From Helianthus annuus (Eukaryota; Streptophyta; Magnoliopsida; Asterales; Asteraceae): DNA of 64,000 bases. The translations under genes were made by a program, and so were the position numbers. A model generated the notes under the pieces. It had not been told where the DNA came from and ran no database searches. It saw only the letters and a program-made list of their open reading frames with translations. Below, piece by piece: positions 12,351-23,746 of the stretch (the first letter of the stretch is position 1; every line of letters starts with the position of its first letter). The stretch covers positions 128,813,893 to 128,877,892 of the forward strand of contig NC_035435.2 in NCBI RefSeq assembly GCF_002127325.2, given 5' to 3'.

Positions 12351-13204
12351 TGGACTCTATGGTTTATAGCTAGTTTTATCTTTGGGCATTAACTTTTTTT
12401 TAACAGGTTTAAGTTTTATTGTTTCAATTTTGTAACTCCTTTGGCTACTAACACCAAAATTAGTTAATTTTATCAATATAATGACTAAAGTACCCTTTCA
12501 TTTTTTTTAATTTTATCAATGTAACGCCTTTGGTTACCAACACTTAATTTTATTTAAGTTTAAATCAATTTGGGTTGAATTTATTTCAGAACTCTAAATA
12601 ACTACAGAACTCCTAATAAACAATCATTTTATATATAAATTTTTGTATTTAGGATCTTTTTATCATCTATTATATGTATTTCTTTGATTACATACATGTT
12701 AAAAGTAGTTTACATATGTTTAATTGCCAAAATTATATATATGTGTCATAACTAATTACATATATGTAAAAAAACTAGTTTACATATGTGTAATTATAAA
12801 ATTACATATAAAGAATGATAAAATTACTCTTAACATATATGTAAACGTAAAAATACACATAATAAATGATAAAATTATCCTAAACATAAAAATATATAAA
12901 TAAAAAGATTGTTTATTAGGAGTTCTGCGAGTTCTGTAAATATTTATGGTTCTGAAATGATCCTGGCCCAATCAATTTTACAAAATAGACATGTATAAAG
13001 CTGTTAGTTTGGTGTTAATACCCAAAGGTGTTACATTAATAAAATTAAAAAAAATGGAAGCGTATTTTAGTCATTATATAGATTAAATTAACTAATTTTG
13101 GTGTAAGTACCCAAAGGTGTTACAAAATTGAAACTATAAAACATATACATGTTAAAAAAAAGTTAGTATCTAAAAGTAAAACTAGCTATAAACCATAGGA
13201 TCCA
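12351..13204. mobile_element. Foldback-type MITE with about 190-bp inverted arms
   Basis: The left arm (12351-12545) and right arm (13010-13204) are inverted copies; they begin TGGACTCTATGGTTTATAGC and, on the other strand, TGGATCCTATGGTTTATAGC. Both contain a (ta)acccaaaggtgttac-type module. A second inverted-repeat element sits in the centre (12594-12957). No ORF. Superfamily not assigned. Confidence 0.75.
12594..12957. mobile_element. Inner MITE nested in the foldback element
   Basis: The ends TTTCAGAAC (12594) and GTTCTGAAA (to 12957) are inverted. The adjacent module cctaataaacaatc (about 12613) is matched by gattgtttattagg (12907-12920) on the other side. The loop is rich in tacatatgtgtaat motifs. 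It appears inserted into the centre of the larger inverted-repeat element, dating it after the outer one. Confidence 0.65.
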
Positions 13205-13352
13205 CCACCGATTTCTTACTTGGAGTTTGGTTAAAGTTTAATGTGGGTGCTAACTTGGTTGTTGCCATTTAGCTCTTGGCACATGGACATTAGCTTAGAC
13301 ATGTGGATCATAAATGGCAATCAAACCAAAACCGAATAAACTGATCTATCTA

Positions 13353-13707
13353 TAGGGTGTGCGGAGTGGGACGCGGCAAACCTCGGCAAACCCTTTTGCC
13401 GATCGGCAAACACCGCCGCCGAGGTTTTGCCGTTGCCGAACAACTCAAGAATCGGGAGAGGATCACCGATGCGGGGAAGGTGATTGAGAGAGAGAGAGAG
13501 GGTATTGTGGGTGGGGTCCATTCCTATCTCAACCAATCACAACTTTTTCCTTTTTTTTAAATAGTTTACCACTTCACCAAGTGTCTAAACCATTGCCAAC
13601 ACTTTTCATCAAAGTTTAAACACTTTTGATTGATTGACATGACGCGCTCTGATTGGTCGGTTTTTTGGTTTGCCACTCTAAAGTGTTTAACCACTCCTTA
13701 CACCCTA
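13353..13707. mobile_element. GC-rich Harbinger-like MITE
   Basis: The ends TAGGGTGTGCGGAGTGG (13353) and CCACTCCTTACACCCTA (to 13707) are imperfect inverted repeats. The left part has several cggcaaacc / ggttttgccg modules forming local hairpins (13375-13440). A similar cggcaaa-rich block occurs at 23550-23645. ORFs across it are artefacts of the GC-rich repeat. Confidence 0.65.
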
Positions 13708-14125
13708 ACCAAGGGTGTTCATTATTCAGTTTCAAACTAAATAACCAACAAGCAAACTAATCAAAAGTTAAATTGTAACCGATACAAAATGAGAAAAAAA
13801 TTTCAATTTGGTTCAAACCGAATTCTGTTAAATGGCGTTCGAACCATTCAATGAAATTTCAGCATGATGCATACATTGCATTGGCTAATTTCTATTAGAT
13901 GTTACATATGGTTCATGATTTTACTATCGTAAAGCATTTCATACGATAAAACTTAACAGATCTTAGCATTCTAAATACTTATCGACATGATTGAACTTTA
14001 AGTTAGTTAAATTAAAGTTGAGTCTATTAACATTAAGTGAATGTTGAAAAATTCTTTAGGCTTTTCCGGTTTAAACAAACAACCTAAACGAATATGAAAT
14101 TGGTGTTGAGTTAAAGTTCATTATA

Positions 14126-14511
14126 GAGTGAATTTTAAGGATTGTCCTTTATCTTTATACTCATTTTCAGACGTTGTCTTTTATGTTTAAAATTGATGAG
14201 TTTTGTACTTTATTTTTTAAAATCTATATCGTTTTGTCCTTTTGGCATAACCCAGTTTGATTTTTCATAAAGAATGAAATTGGGGAAGATGATAACTTTG
14301 GATATTAAAAGAGGCATTAATTAAATGACAAATCTACCCTTACATGACTTGCACATGACCACATTTAACTAAAAAAACAAACTGGGTTATGCCAAAAGGA
14401 CAAAACATGATAGATTTTAAAAGATAAAGTACAAAACTCATTAATTTTAAATATAAAGGACAACGCCTAAAAATGAGTATAAAGATAAAGGACAATCATT
14501 GAAATTCACTC
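14126..14511. mobile_element. Foldback MITE, about 130-bp arms
   Basis: The left arm starts GAGTGAATTTTAAGGATTGTCC and the right arm ends GGACAATCATTGAAATTCACTC. The arms stay complementary inward through the aacccagtttg / aaactgggtt pair around 14250 and 14375. The loop is about 120 bp. No ORF and no certain target duplication. Confidence 0.75.
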
Positions 14512-14841
14512 GTTCATTATATGTGAAAACTATTTGGTTTGGTAGTTAAAATTCTCAAACGGAAACATAAAATTGAAAACCGTGGACCTACGCAAATTTT
14601 AGCCTTATAGTTTTCAAATATTTATGCAACATGAAATAGGTATTTTGATGATATGGACATCATCACATTATAAGGCCTTTCGGTATGGGACATGTGAAAG
14701 GCCCGTCTCCCCCCCCTTAGGCCAGTCCCACACCGCCCCCTTGGGGCCGTCCTCGGCACTTCCGTCGGATAAGTGACGCCGGAGACGGGGCAGCTGGTGG
14801 GTCCCCCATCTTTGTTCTCTCTCATCCTTTATATATATATA
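14512..14841. other. Non-coding stretch with a GC-rich island
   Basis: No gene recognised. The block 14680-14815 is unusually GC-rich for this window (C-runs and ggggc motifs) and may be a fragment of a Harbinger-like MITE. It ends at the Helitron 3' boundary. Confidence 0.4.
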
Positions 14842-16225
14842 CTAGGATTTTGACCCGTGCCGCGCGTTGCGGCGGCAACATCGCATTTGTTATTTTGTTA
14901 CACACGTAACGATGGTGACATTAACGTGTTGTGCCCGCACATGACATTACGCATTTTTTTTACTTTGTTACAGACTTTATGTTCGGTGTGCGCATGTAGT
15001 AAAGAAAATAGAAAACTAAAAACAATATAGTCGTGACATGCCTAAAACGTGTTTATCTGATTTTCGTTAGATTGTTACATGATAAAACCATTTTAAAAAT
15101 TATTACGAAATGTTTAGTTGGTTATAATTATTAACCTATAAAAATAGAATTTTTCTTTTTAATCCTAAAGTTTTAATCTTTCACAATTTAAGTTTAAAGT
15201 TTTAATCTTTGTTTTCTTTTTAACACTAAAGTTTTAATCTTTGATAATTTAAGTTTAAAGTTTTAATCTTTGGTTATTTAACCCCCTTTGATTAATTTGA
15301 TTTTTCACTTCTAATTCAAAAGTTTCCATCTTATACAATTTAACCCCTTTGATTAATTTGATTTTTCACTTCTAATTCAAAAGTTTCTATCTTTTGCGAT
15401 TTAACCACTTTGATTTTTTTACTTATGTGTTGTTGTAATCTTGTCTTTGGGGGTTTTTCAAACAAAAAATGGTTATGCATATGGTTGTTGTAACCTTCGC
15501 TTAGGGGGTTTTTCAAAAAAAATGATTTTTTTTACTTTTCACCCAAAAATATTTCATAAATTACTTTTAGACCAAAACTATTTGTTTTTTTTTTTACTTT
15601 TAACACAAAACTTTTTATCTTTTGCAATCTATACTCACAACTTTTTTTACTTTCAATTTTGGTCATTTATAGTATTCATTTTCCGCAATTTTTTCGCTTT
15701 ATGCTTCGTTCTAAATTTTGTGACCTAACACATCGTAACGTGCGTCTTTGGTTTAACGTTTTTACGTTTCGTTCTAAATGTTGCGAGTTAACACGACGCA
15801 ACGTGCGTGTGTGAGTGAACGTTTTTACATCATCTATTTTTTTCTCGTTTGACAGGTTTAAAATAACGTGCGCGTCCTAAATCGACTTAGTTATAACTAA
15901 AGAATCCTCTTCGCATTGTGGCGGGTCGTAATTCTAGTTAAAGTTAAATAGTAAAAAAAGAAAAAGAAAACAAAAGAATTATAGGAAAAATAAATATTTG
16001 GATAAAATACAAAATAAAAAGTTTATTTTCAAGGAGATGGAAATAATAAATGTATACTTTTGTCTTGTCGTGAAACTAAAAAAAGGAAAAAGAAATAGAG
16101 TGAAAAAGTAAGGAAGGTTGAAGTTGTAAAAATGCACATCTGGACAGGGCAATTTTGTAATTATATGGTGGCATGCACCGACCTTTCTTTTTAAGTTTAT
16201 GTATAATATATATTAATATATTATT
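14842..16225 (-). mobile_element. Helitron (minus), 3' end clear, 5' end approximate
   Basis: On the minus strand the 3' terminus is a hairpin (TGCCGC / GCGGCA arms, 14858-14863 and 14872-14877) then CTAG at 14845-14842 followed by T. The interior is AT-rich with repeats of ttttaatctttgataatttaagtttaaag type around 15160-15400 and tttt-rich blocks. No captured gene recognised. The 5' end is placed near 16200-16225 only because the sequence character changes there. Confidence 0.6.
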
Positions 16226-16860
16226 AATGGTGGGGTAGTCTTGGCTAGTCCCCACACCCTTGGGTAGTTCCCAAAGAGACTATCCTCCTCCCGTGATTAC
16301 GTGGCGCCTACGTGGCGGGTAGTCCTTTAGAGACTATCCTCCCCATACCCAATGGTCTAAGATGTTATAAGACTAATATTAAAAAAGAAACATAACAAAG
16401 GAAGTAGTTTGGAACTTGGACAAGGTGTCAACTAGGGATGAGTTTGGTATCAACCGGTACCAAAAATTCTAAAAAGTATGTATTGGTATCGAAAATACCT
16501 AGTGCGATATGGTTCGGTAATATTTGAAGGTAAATACCGTTATCAAACCAGAACGCTAAATGTCGCTCCCAAATCGGTATAAAAAATCAAGTTGGTTCGA
16601 GAAATTCAATACTAGTTCTGAAGCGGGACTAGATAACCTTTGCTCATCCTTAGTGAACTTCCAAGGTGTCAAATGTCTAGTTGATCCATTGGTTCTGAAT
16701 ATATTTTTTGGATCTATTTTTTTAAATGGATAAAGTCACCGTACCTTCCTTTTATAATTTGAACCTACAATTACTTAATTATAAAATATCACTTTACTTT
16801 ACTATCAAACTATCTTTTAGAAAGTATATTTTTTTTTTTTGGAACTAATAGATTTTGTCA
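16226..16860. other. Non-coding stretch with MITE remnants
   Basis: No gene recognised. 16226-16345 has repeated gtagtc / gactatcctcc modules in opposite orientations, suggesting a small inverted-repeat element. 16440-16640 holds 'cggtacc' and 'ggtat' motifs without a clear pattern. Confidence 0.4.
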
Positions 16861-17136
16861 GGGGAGTGGGGGTGGTCACTAGTGATAGAATTATATCACT
16901 CATAATATCCAATCAACTCATGCTATGTCATCACCCACTATTCTATCACTCACAAGCATTTTGTAGTGGCGGTGGTCATCACTAGTGATAGAATTCTATC
17001 ACTGACAAATTTTTTTAATTTTTATTTTAAAATTAGAAATTAACAATAAAACACTAAATTACAAATTTCATTAAAATTAAAAAAATTACATAGCAAAATA
17101 AAAAAAACAACTAAACATTGGAAAAAAAAACTTAAA

Positions 17137-18803
17137 TTAAACGGGTGGCATCTCCCAACCCCACCTCTCGCAAATCTCGCGCTTTTGTTGAATTACAACC
17201 GTCTTAAACGGTTCGTCAAGATGGGCGTGCAACTCAAACAAGATTTTTAAATCATTTTGTCTTTCTACCGTTTTCAAGTGGCCCATATACGCCTGCTCGC
17301 GTTCAACTTTTACGGACATCATTTTTTCTTTTCTTTGTTCGGCCTTGTTGTATTGCATCATTTTGGCCTCTTCGATTCTGAAGATCGACTCCGCCACCGC
17401 TTCCTTTCCTTTGCTTGACGATTCACCACTTCTCTTGCGGCGTGGCCTTGTAGGTGTATCTTCTTCAACGGGGTCGTCAACGGGTTCGTCAAGGGGGTCG
17501 TCGTTTAAGTTCATTTGGGGCAAGTTATCCGACGCGGAAGTCGTGTAGTTCCCCGAATCGGATGTCTTTGATCTTTTCGAACCTCCTTGTTTTTTTGGAG
17601 CCGTAGGTCCACGCATGTCAACCAACTCAACCGGGACCCACTTCGGGTGATTTCTCGCAACTTCCCATGCCGCCACGTGTGGAAAACTCCTCTTTTTGTA
17701 TAGATCGCAATACTCTTCGGTGGCTTGTCGCATGATTGTCGCCTCGCTCGCTCCACTTTGTGGATTTCGGTTACAAAAAATATAAAAGGTTATGTATTTT
17801 TTTAAAAAAAAATTATGTTTTCTGTTTTAAAAAAAATAAAATGTTTTCTGTTTTTTTTAAATAAACTGTTTTCTTTTTTTTTAAATAAACTGTTTTATGT
17901 TTTTTATAAAAAAACTGTTTTCTGTTTTTTTAATAAAAACTGTTTTCTGTTTTTAAAAAATAAAAATTGTTTCTGTTTTTTTTTAATTTTAAATAAAAAT
18001 TGTTTCTGTTTAAAAAAAAACAGTTTTCTGTATTTAAAAAAAAACTGTATTTTTCTTTTAAATAAGAGTTTATAAAAAAAGATTTAAACTTGAAAAAAAC
18101 ATATCTTTTGAATGAAACAAGCGTTGAACTTACTAATTTTTCCATTCAAATCCGTCCATTTCGACGTCATTTGGTCCATGTTTCGTTGCTTTGCACCGGG
18201 AATAAAATGATTAATGACCCGTCTCCAAAACGTATCCTTTCTTTGCTCGTTGGCATGTTTCTTGTTCTCGGAGATGTGCAAGTACGCCTTCACCAAGGCC
18301 ACCTCCTCCTCGCTCGTCCAATGTTGTCGAACGGTTGGGACAATTTCTTGAACGTCATCATTTTCTTCTTCTTCCTCTCCTTCTTTTTCTTCTTCTTTTT
18401 CTTCTTCTTTTTCTTCTTCTTGTTGTTCTTGAACGTAATCATCATCTTCATCGTCGTCAAGACTTTGTTGTGGTTCACGATACGCATTTGCAAAATGATG
18501 GATGAGGGTGTTGTCTTCTAGTAGTGGGTCGAGTTGGTGGGGTTGGGTTTGAAAGTTTGAAAACGATTGGGGTTGAAATTGGTGAGGTTGAAACGGTGAG
18601 ACGAACGGTTGGTTTTGATACGTTTGCGATTGAAAGAGTGGATATTGTTGGGTTTGAAAGGGTGGGACTTGCTCGGGTTCGTCTTGCAACCTAAAGCGCG
18701 TCAGCTAGCCAAGATTCGCTCGAACCTTGGGTCTTACGGGATTTTTCTTCGTACCCGAACCTCTTTTTTTCGAACCCCCACCTCTCTTGCTTGAACCTTC
18801 CAT
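17137..18803 (-). pseudogene. Myb/SANT-like, NAM-associated-C-type protein, disrupted
   Basis: Exon 1 (18803 to about 18115) encodes a Ser/Gly/Lys-rich start, a Gln/Pro-rich stretch, a long acidic Glu/Lys run, then a Myb/SANT-like region (RQHWTSEEEVALVKAYLHIS, FWRRVINHF, SKWTDLNGKISKFNACF). Exon 2 (about 17760 to 17137) encodes ASEATIMRQATEEY, FPHVAAWEVARNHPKW and a charged C-terminus ending ERWGWEMPPV. This layout matches the plant family often annotated 'glutathione S-transferase T3-like' or 'NAM-associated C-terminal', frequent as Harbinger accessory ORFs. Codon 33 after the ATG at 18803 is an in-frame TAG, probably a TGG change. The intron (17765-18115) is stuffed with T-rich repeats. Probably non-functional. 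Confidence 0.75.
17815..18080. repeat. T-rich minisatellite inside the Myb/SANT ORF intron
   Basis: The motif aaactgttttctgtttttt recurs roughly every 20-40 bp about ten times with length variation (17815-18050). It yields strings of Lys/Phe/Asn codons on both strands, which are not real proteins. It lies between exons 1 and 2 on the minus strand and has probably lengthened the intron. Confidence 0.8.
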
Positions 18804-19170
18804 GTTTCTTGTAAAATTATTTTTGAAATCAAATGAAGAATTGTATGATTTTTTGAAGTGAGTTGGGTAATTTTTGATATGAAATGGATTTGGTTTGATA
18901 GATTTTATATAAGATATTCAAAAAAAAAAGCCAACGTTCAAAAAACCCCCAACGGTCACAAATCTAACGTTCATTTTTTTTTTATTTTCACGCGTTATGG
19001 TTTCAACGAGTTATAAATTCAACGCGTGATAAACTGAGAGGCGGCTGTGTGCGTTATTTTTCCACGCGTGGTGAGAGGTCCATCACAGACCGCCCCGCCT
19101 CCCCTTACTTCAATTAAAATTTCACATCTCAAGAAGTTGAAAGAATAATAATTATTTGCAATTAGCTATT

Positions 19171-19171
<1 letters not shown>

Positions 19172-19207
<36 letters not shown>
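19172..19207. repeat. (AAT)n microsatellite
   Basis: About twelve copies of the aat/ata triplet in a row; no coding meaning. Confidence 0.9.
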
Positions 19208-19209
<2 letters not shown>

Positions 19210-21701
19210 TTTTCATTATTATATTATATATTTAAGGTTCTTGTTATTCTCATCCCACTCAATTCATTAATGGTTTTGTTTTTTATTCTACATAAACTCA
19301 CACTTAGCCAAAGCATCTATCAAATCATGTTTTTTTTTATCTTACTGTGTTTTTTTTTTATATAAAATATCCTCTGACGTAAGAATAAACCCTCTTGAAT
19401 ATAATTTTTTTTAACGTTTACTCTCAGTCTTTCAAACGAGTCTTTCATCATTAGACCATATGGTGTGGGATAATCCCTTTTAGGATTTTATCAAGTCACA
19501 TCAGCGTCACATAGGTATTAAGGGGATGTTTGAGATTAAGTTTGAAAACGACTTATTCAATAAGTGATTTGAAAAAAACCGCAAATCCTAGATTTTGAAA
19601 ATGACTTATTGATAGTCAATAAGTTATTTTCTAAACTCAATCCGAAACACCCTCTAAGGTAACAATGGTACCCCCTTTAACGTTGATGGTGTGTTAAGTA
19701 CTCCTTTTAAAGAAAAAAGAAAGAAAAATTGGCTCATTCAAGTTGGCCCCCGCCACCCAAGTCTTTGCCACTCGTTATTTGCATGGTGAAGCCACCAATA
19801 CGCCTTGGAATCGTTGTTAAAGGCTCTATGAAGGTGATGTGACAAAGAGTGTGAGCCCACACCATGCAACCTTATTATTTTTTATCTTTTTATTGACATT
19901 ATTAGTGTTAAAGACTTATAATAATATTTATCTATTTCGTATCAAACCAATATCATTTAATATTATATATATATATATATATATTGCGTAAGACAAACAC
20001 ATTTAATATACCCAAGTTAAAAACTCTTTTTTTGCTTTAATGCATAAGAAACAACTTAAAATAAGGGTAAATTAGTCAAACTTATTTTTGTTTGGTGTCT
20101 TCAACTATGGAGGTAATCAAATCACTGGTAGTCATATCTAATCACTCACTAACACCGAATCCAAAAACCAACACTGAAGAATGGAAGATTCATGCATGAT
20201 TCCAACTGCGATGAAAGACTAATTTCCCTAGATAATACCCGAATGTAGGGTTGTAAGTTCTAGGGTTTTATTTTCATATTTTGTTTTATATAAACATTTG
20301 TTTAATTTATCTATTTTGAAATTGATGCAAATTGTTTGTTAGTGTGATCATGAATCCATGATGGTTAATGGTTTTCTTGCAACATGGAGAGTATCAAGAT
20401 AATAGATATTGATTTTGGTTTGTATTAAGGTTTTGTGTAAGGATTGATCTTAATATATTAAGGCATACTTTTGTCCAATTGTTTGATGATTGTTGATGCC
20501 TAAGATTATTGATTAGCTTTTTCAAAATCCCAAAAGATCATTAGAATTCACAACTTGATTGAACCATTTATGCAAATTAACCCTAGTTTCTTGTTAATCC
20601 GAACCTGGCTGTAATTGTTTTTTACTTTATTGTTTACAAATCATTATAATTAATTGTTTTGTCAAATCACCGAATTGAACACAACCATTTGGATCACTTT
20701 GTGGTTCATCATTCGAAACTAGTTTTAAAGAGAAAATAACAAGCTTCAAATTATCATAAACTACGTAATTGTTTTGTACATTTGTTTTGTAAATAGTTTA
20801 TCAAATCAAAAAACTAGTGTGATACTAACCACCTGCTCTTCGTGGATTCGATACTCAACTTACTGTAGCTACATAGGTTAATTGAGTTTTTGTATGATTG
20901 GGATGACACGGTCATCTATGGTATATATAAAAGTAAAGATGAAGTTTGGGGACAAATAAAAATTAACTGTATATTTGGATTGTCAGCAACCAACTTGAAA
21001 TGTATAATATTTATGTTGATGTTTGTTTATAAAGGGGGTTAGAGCACAACCAAATTGATATTCGGGTAGCCCTTACCGAACCGACAACACCAGTGAGTTC
21101 CATGCTTTAAGGTAGTGGTGCTATCAAATTGGGTATTTTAGAATACTGGATAAGTGGAGTGATATGACATTGAAGCATTTGTGGGGTCAGGGTATGTTAG
21201 GGTAGTGATGAGGACCTGAAGTTTTATATATATTTGACATGTTTTGTGTGAAAATTACCATAATTTAATTTGGTTTTTGTTCTTCTTATTGCTATTACCA
21301 ATTTTTGTTTTATGATAATTCTTACTAAAAAGTTGTTTCATTTCAATTGAACTTTATTGTTTTATATACACAGTTTAAAAGAGAACCATAAACTTACAAG
21401 GAAATCAAGAGAACCATCATCAACCAACAAAATTATTATTATTTTTAAATAAAAGGTTAGTATCGTAAATAAAGTTAAAAAAAAATGATATGTTGCTGGT
21501 GAGTACATATATGTATCTTGTGAAGGTACATATATGTAGTTCATACGATACGTGTGTTTACATATACAATAGTAACTTCTAATTAAAAATAACGAAAATA
21601 CAAAATCCGCTTGGTTGATAATAATTCTTTCGAATCTAAAATATTTTTATAGCTCTCACATGTGGTAACGATAATTATAGATTTCACGTGTGTGTTCACA
21701 A
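19208..21701. other. 2.5 kb without a recognisable gene
   Basis: AT-rich intergenic DNA. Holds a (TA)n run near 19968, and around 20820-20930 a segment (cacctgctcttcgtggattcgatac...) of the kind seen in eroded LTR retrotransposons. No ORF above 70 codons with family features. Confidence 0.5.
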
Positions 21702-22679
21702 TCTAACTACTATAATAAAAGAAACCAAGTTTTGGGACATGTGTCACTCAATGAGGGTTCCTAGGATTTTTCCGCCACTTAATGCCCAGCATCTAATATG
21801 GGCACCGGGTTATGAAACCGGGTCATATTGTAGGTGATCCATGACCCACATCTTATTCAAAACAAAAACCATTATCCAAAACCCTAATTTATCTACCTCC
21901 ACCACCAATCTTCTGTACCGCCGTATTCAATCTTCATCAGATTTGCAATCTAATTCAACTGGTTATAGGGTTCAATAATTAATAAGCCTATTACTAGGGA
22001 ATGCAGATCCAAAATCCGCCTCACTTTTATCTTTTAACCCTTTTTCGCTTCCTCTTCTATCTGTTTCTTTCTCTTTCCAAAACACCACCACCATCTGTGA
22101 TTCTTTAGGGTTTGCAATTTGGTGCTTTATGAATTTCTTTGTGCAAAGGGGAGTAAATAAAGAGACGCAATCATTTGAAAATCCAGGTAAGTTTACCTTT
22201 CTTTCGGTATAGACATGTATTTTTTAAATAATCACTTTGTGTTTTTTTGTATAAAGTTTGATTTGGGTTCTTCTCAAGAGTTACAAAGATGCTTATATTG
22301 ACAGTGGTAAGTTTGCCATACCTTTTATTGATTATTGTACTTTCGAATTGGGGTTTTTTTGTTCTTACAAGTTTCTAGGTCAAAATTAAGCTATTATGTA
22401 GGATGATATTGATGGGTTTTTTTTAGTTGGGATAGTTGATATATTTTTAGTGTTTTATAAATGTCTTTTGCTTTATCTGTTCTTAAGTGTTCTAAACTCA
22501 TGAATGATTTTACTTTTAAAATCACAAACATGATATACAACTAATCTACAGATCTCTATTAGATTATTTATGTTAGTTAATATGTTTTTTTTGTTTAATT
22601 AGGTTTCCGAACAATATTACGGGTTCTTTATATGGCTGATTGAAAATTTTGTTAGGTTCTTGAAGTTCTTGGTTTATGT

Positions 22680-23746
22680 TGGATGTCGCCAAGGGGGAGG
22701 AGATTCTTGGTCGAATCAAACAGGTGTGTTTCAATTCTGTTATTGATTTTAAATCTTTGACTTATCATACCAGTTACACTAAGGGAATTTGTTTTACCAT
22801 TAGCTGGTTATGAAAGATTTTCAGTGCAATACATATATTGATGACACATAGTATGCTTTTGCAAGTTATTTTAATGTTCTTTATGATTTGTATATGTATC
22901 TTTGCAGAATATGTTTTCTATAGATTGTGGATGATTGGGTGAAACAACTTATTCGTATCTCGGTGTACAAAAATAAGATGGTTGAAGATGAATATGTGGT
23001 CGGTCATATATACTTTTGGTTCACATGAGCTTGGGCAAGTCTTAGTAAAGATTAAAGAATAAGGGGCTGTTTGGTAGTCTCTTAATAACCATTCAGATGC
23101 TACATCTTAATGGTTTAGAACCTCTGAATGAATAAGAGGTAACCTCAAGTCTGAATGGTTAAGAGGTAACCTCTGAATGGTAAATCATCACATGTCACAT
23201 TCTTCTACATTCTCATTGGTAAAATTCTTAATGGTTCCATTAAGAGGTAGCCTCTTAATGACCATTCAGAGGCTACCAAACAGCCACTAAAAGTAAATAA
23301 CTGGTGAGGACTTTAGTCTTTAATAAATTGGTTGTGTAATCTCTAAATTCGAATGGTAGGTTCATGGTCCTAGGGTAGATATTGACACCTTATGTGTGGG
23401 GCCTTCTTATGTGAATCGAGATGTAAGATATTTGTAAAATTAAGAGATTGTTTTTCATGCATACAGTCATAACTCGCGCCACGCGCCACATATTTGATAT
23501 TTATCAGGAGGATTTTTTTCTTTGTTTTGCACGGCATATTAGTCCCCACAAAACACCTTCACTGAGCGGCAAAACAGGGATGGCGGCACCTTCACCGAGC
23601 GGCAAACCCTCACCCTGCACACTTTCCCCGCTCCACCACGTTCACCCTTAAGTGGAATGGAGGAAGTTATTGAACTTCAACTACTTCCAGATGCTCATGC
23701 TCCAGTCATGAAGTTCAAGTTTGATGGAATAAATCTCAAATTATAG
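22680..23746 (+). pseudogene. Poly(A) polymerase fragment (nucleotidyltransferase domain), captured
   Basis: Four exon remnants are in order with plausible splice sites. 22680-22723 encodes GEEILGRIKQ. 22924-23040 encodes IVDDWVKQLIR and MVED, then shifts frame just before an FGS-like segment. 23360-23422 encodes VHGPRVDIDTLCVGPSYVNRD. 23650-23746 encodes EEVIELQLLPDAHAPVMKFKFDGINL, then TAG. These match, in order, the conserved nucleotidyltransferase core of plant PAP (EVLGRIKQIVKDWVKQL, FGSYRLGVHGPGADIDTLC, DAHVPVMKFKF). The catalytic GADID motif reads RVDID here. MITE insertion, frameshift and stops make it a pseudogene. Downstream PAP domains are missing. Confidence 0.85.
23063..23287. 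mobile_element. MITE with GGGGCTGTTTGGTAG ends, copy 1
   Basis: Left end ggggctgtttggtag, right end ctaccaaacagccac. The interior has repeated 'cattaagaggctac / cattcagaggttacc' modules. It sits between exons 2 and 3 of the captured poly(A) polymerase, so it inserted after or together with the capture. A second copy lies at 28753-28978. Ends suggest hAT or Harbinger; duplication not clear. Confidence 0.75.

Larger units (their letters stand above)
16861..19104 (-). mobile_element. PIF/Harbinger-like element carrying a Myb/SANT-type ORF, no transposase
   Basis: The left end GGGGAGTGGGGGTGGTC (16861-16877) pairs with GACCGCCCCGCCTCCCC (19088-19104), 14 of 17 positions. Flanking triplets are tca (left) and tta (right), near the 3-bp TWA duplication of the superfamily. 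A second inner copy of the left end lies at about 16969-17000. The cargo is a two-exon Myb/SANT-like ORF like the accessory ORF1 of PIF/Harbinger elements. The DDE transposase ORF is absent, so it would be non-autonomous. Confidence 0.65.

Noticed and set aside
17815..18145. Lys/Phe/Asn-rich ORFs on both strands
   Set aside because: Low-complexity T-rich minisatellite in an intron.
18090..18521. 143-codon plus-strand ORF with a poly-Phe/Leu run
   Set aside because: Antisense shadow of the acidic Glu/Lys run of the Myb/SANT-like ORF.
20820..20930. Possible LTR edge (ctgctcttcgtggattcgatac)
   Set aside because: Suggestive only; no partner LTR, PBS or polypurine tract found nearby.
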